Assembly (NCBI GenBank): GCA_028873535.1
Contig: JAGWIJ010000023.1
Coordinates: forward strand, 1-34,989
DNA length: 34,989 bases
Source: Pseudomonadota bacterium
GTDB taxonomy: Bacteria > Pseudomonadota > Gammaproteobacteria > Burkholderiales > Ferrovaceae
Reading direction: 5' to 3'
The position numbers were made by a program, and so were the translations under genes. The notes beneath the pieces were generated by a model. That model saw only the letters and a program-made list of their open reading frames with translations. It was not told the origin of the DNA and searched no databases. Positions 33,565 through 34,989 of the stretch are shown in pieces; positions within the stretch are counted from its first letter, which is position 1, and the number at the start of each line of letters is the position of its first letter.

Positions 33565-34989
33565 TCAGTGGGGACTGCCAGGGCCGCACGGTGCGCCGGG
33601 CTCCGCTTGCGGCAGGCGCAGGTGCAGAAGCTGGCCGTCCGGCAGCTGGGCCAGGCATTCAAGGTCCTGCAAGGCGCCGAAGGCTGCAGCGGGCACGCGT
33701 GGCATGCACGCGGCACTGCGGCTTTCGGCCACGCTGCGGCTGGCTGAGTGACGGCCGCCGCCGTGCGAACGGCCCTGGCTGCGCTGATGACTGCGCTGCT
33801 CCAGCGGCAGCTGGCCGAGCCTGGCCTCGGATTCCTCGCGGCTGTGGGCATCGAGCTGGCGGAACAGGAACCAGGCCCCGGCATTGCCCAGCGCAACGCG
33901 CGCCGCCGCCTCGCTCCCCAGCCGCCATTCGAGATCCGACAGGGTCTGGAGCGCGAAAGTGACGCGTACGCCCGCTTCACGGCCTTTGCCCAGCAAACGC
34001 AGCAGCGCTTCGTTCGCGACCTCGCCGGCCTCGTCGACCAGCAACTGCAAGGCCGGCTGGCGCAGGCCCTGCTGCCAGCTTGCGCTGGCCTGGCGCGCGA
34101 GGTCGTCGCACAGCAGGCAGGCGAGCGCTGCCGTGAGGCGTGGCTGCGCCAGGGCGTCGAGCCCCAGATAGACCGTGGCCGACTGGGCACGACAGCGCCA
34201 CAGGTCCAGGCTGACGGCCGCATCCCCGATCGCCGGCGGCCGCAGCAGGCAACCACCACCGGCGCCGGCCAGCAGCGCCAGCACGGGCAGCAGCGGTGCC
34301 GTCATCTTGCCGTAGTGGCTGCGATCGTGTCCGACCAGGGCGCGCAGTGCCGTCACAGCGGCCGTCGGCGCAGCGCCCGCAGCCGTTGCGAGGAGCGCGG
34401 AGCCGGCATCCGGCACCAGTTCCAGCAGACGTCCCAAGGCCGGACGTTCTCCCTGTTCGAGCATGACCTGGCACAGGGTGGCGAGCGCCCCCCAGCTGAA
34501 GGCCTGGAACGGATCGTCGCGCCGGTCTGCCATCAACACCGCCAGGCGATCGGCGCAGGCAGCGCCATCGCGGCAATGACGGAAGGGATCGTAGCGCGTT
34601 GCGGGTGCCGTGCCGTCCAGCTGCAGATCCAGGAAGGCGAGTCCCGCCGCGCGGGCACCTGCCGCCAGGCGTTCGCGCAAGTCGCGCGAACCTTTGGGAT
34701 CGATCACCACGACGCACTCGCCACGCAGCTGGGCCTGACGTGCCAGCAGCAGCAGCAGGCTGCTCTTGCCACTGCCCGGCGCGCCGACAGCGAGCACATG
34801 CCGTTCGAGCAGGGATGCCGCAACGGCGACCGGCAAGGCATGGCGCGCGCGCGCCGGCGTGGCCGCAAATGCGTCCGCCGGATGTGCCGCGCTGTGCAGC
34901 GCCGCGCTGTCAACGGCCCGCCAGGCACCGCCATGCCCGAGAAAGCAGCGACCGGCAGCCAACGCCGGCCACGCCGGCGCGCGCCGCCC
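33565..34989 (-). CDS. traD: TraD/TraG-type conjugative coupling protein, N-terminus beyond the window
   Basis: 474 residues visible; the frame is open to the right edge, so the start and the expected N-terminal membrane segments are missing. Visible from the edge: RCFLGHGGAW, Walker A VGAPGSGKSS, VVVIDPKGSRDLRERL, TRYDPFRHCRDG, HYGKMTAPLLPVLALL, TVYLGLDALAQP, Walker B LQLLVDEAGEV, then ALQTLSDLEWRLGS and LGNAGAWFLFR. This order fits the TraD family of SXT-like and genomic-island conjugative elements, hexameric ATPases that bring the relaxase-DNA complex to the channel. A Ser/Arg/His/Gly-rich stretch (HQRSQGRSHGGGRHSASRS) follows the ATPase core. First visible gene of the T4SS run. Confidence 0.88.
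   Translation of the reverse strand, partial: GRRAPAWPALAAGRCFLGHGGAWRAVDSAALHSAAHPADAFAATPARARHALPVAVAASLLERHVLAVGAPGSGKSSLLLLLARQAQLRGECVVVIDPKGSRDLRERLAAGARAAGLAFLDLQLDGTAPATRYDPFRHCRDGAACADRLAVLMADRRDDPFQAFSWGALATLCQVMLEQGERPALGRLLELVPDAGSALLATAAGAAPTAAVTALRALVGHDRSHYGKMTAPLLPVLALLAGAGGGCLLRPPAIGDAAVSLDLWRCRAQSATVYLGLDALAQPRLTAALACLLCDDLARQASASWQQGLRQPALQLLVDEAGEVANEALLRLLGKGREAGVRVTFALQTLSDLEWRLGSEAAARVALGNAGAWFLFRQLDAHSREESEARLGQLPLEQRSHQRSQGRSHGGGRHSASRSVAESRSAACMPRVPAAAFGALQDLECLAQLPDGQLLHLRLPQAEPGAPCGPGSPH

Overview
The window is GC-rich (about two-thirds G+C by eye) and almost fully coding. No gap between genes exceeds about 225 bases, and I see no rRNA, tRNA, CRISPR array or insertion sequence. 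Gene content and order point to a betaproteobacterium: pilW-rlmN-ndk, accA-tilS, yhdP-nitrilase-tldD, and glnE followed by ilvE, a CHCC zinc-finger protein and waaF. I would guess a Rhodocyclales- or Nitrosomonadales-like organism, but the order cannot be fixed from sequence alone. An FNR/ANR-type box and a diheme cytochrome c fit a respiratory lifestyle with changing oxygen.

Positions 1-25,600 look like ordinary chromosome. On the minus strand, ndk, rlmN and pilW run toward the left edge, and accA-tilS sit upstream of ndk. A secreted SRPBCC protein follows on plus. A minus-strand pair, aroG (DAHP synthase) and a DUF4337 membrane protein, comes next, then the minus-strand run yhdP, nitrilase and tldD. 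Divergent from yhdP is glnE, followed on plus by ilvE, the zinc-finger gene and waaF, which end tail to tail with apeB. A diheme cytochrome c with an FNR-like box upstream and a strong terminator downstream separates apeB from a single-chain 3-oxoacid CoA-transferase. That gene is divergent from a SnoaL-like protein. Then come a diguanylate cyclase and an EAL protein as a minus-strand pair.

Positions 25,656 to the right edge hold an accessory module, all on minus: a type IV secretion/conjugation cluster. In transcription order it is a TraD-like coupling protein (start outside the window), a multi-pass membrane protein, TrbB (VirB11), a 105-residue membrane protein, a GNAT acetyltransferase, TrbC (VirB2), TrbD (VirB3), TrbE (VirB4), TrbJ (VirB5), TrbL (VirB6) and an 81-residue Trp/Arg-rich membrane protein. 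Most neighbours overlap by 4 bases, so they are probably translationally coupled. The GNAT gene, flanked by GC hairpins, interrupts this chain. TrbF/G/I (VirB8/9/10), which usually follow TrbL in P-type clusters, are absent here; the EAL and GGDEF genes lie in that place on the same strand. The coupling protein resembles the SXT/genomic-island TraD family while the Trb proteins are P-type, so the cluster looks mosaic. It is either a rearranged or decaying conjugative element, or an unusual secretion system whose core-complex genes lie beyond the right edge. This is the part of the window most worth following up.
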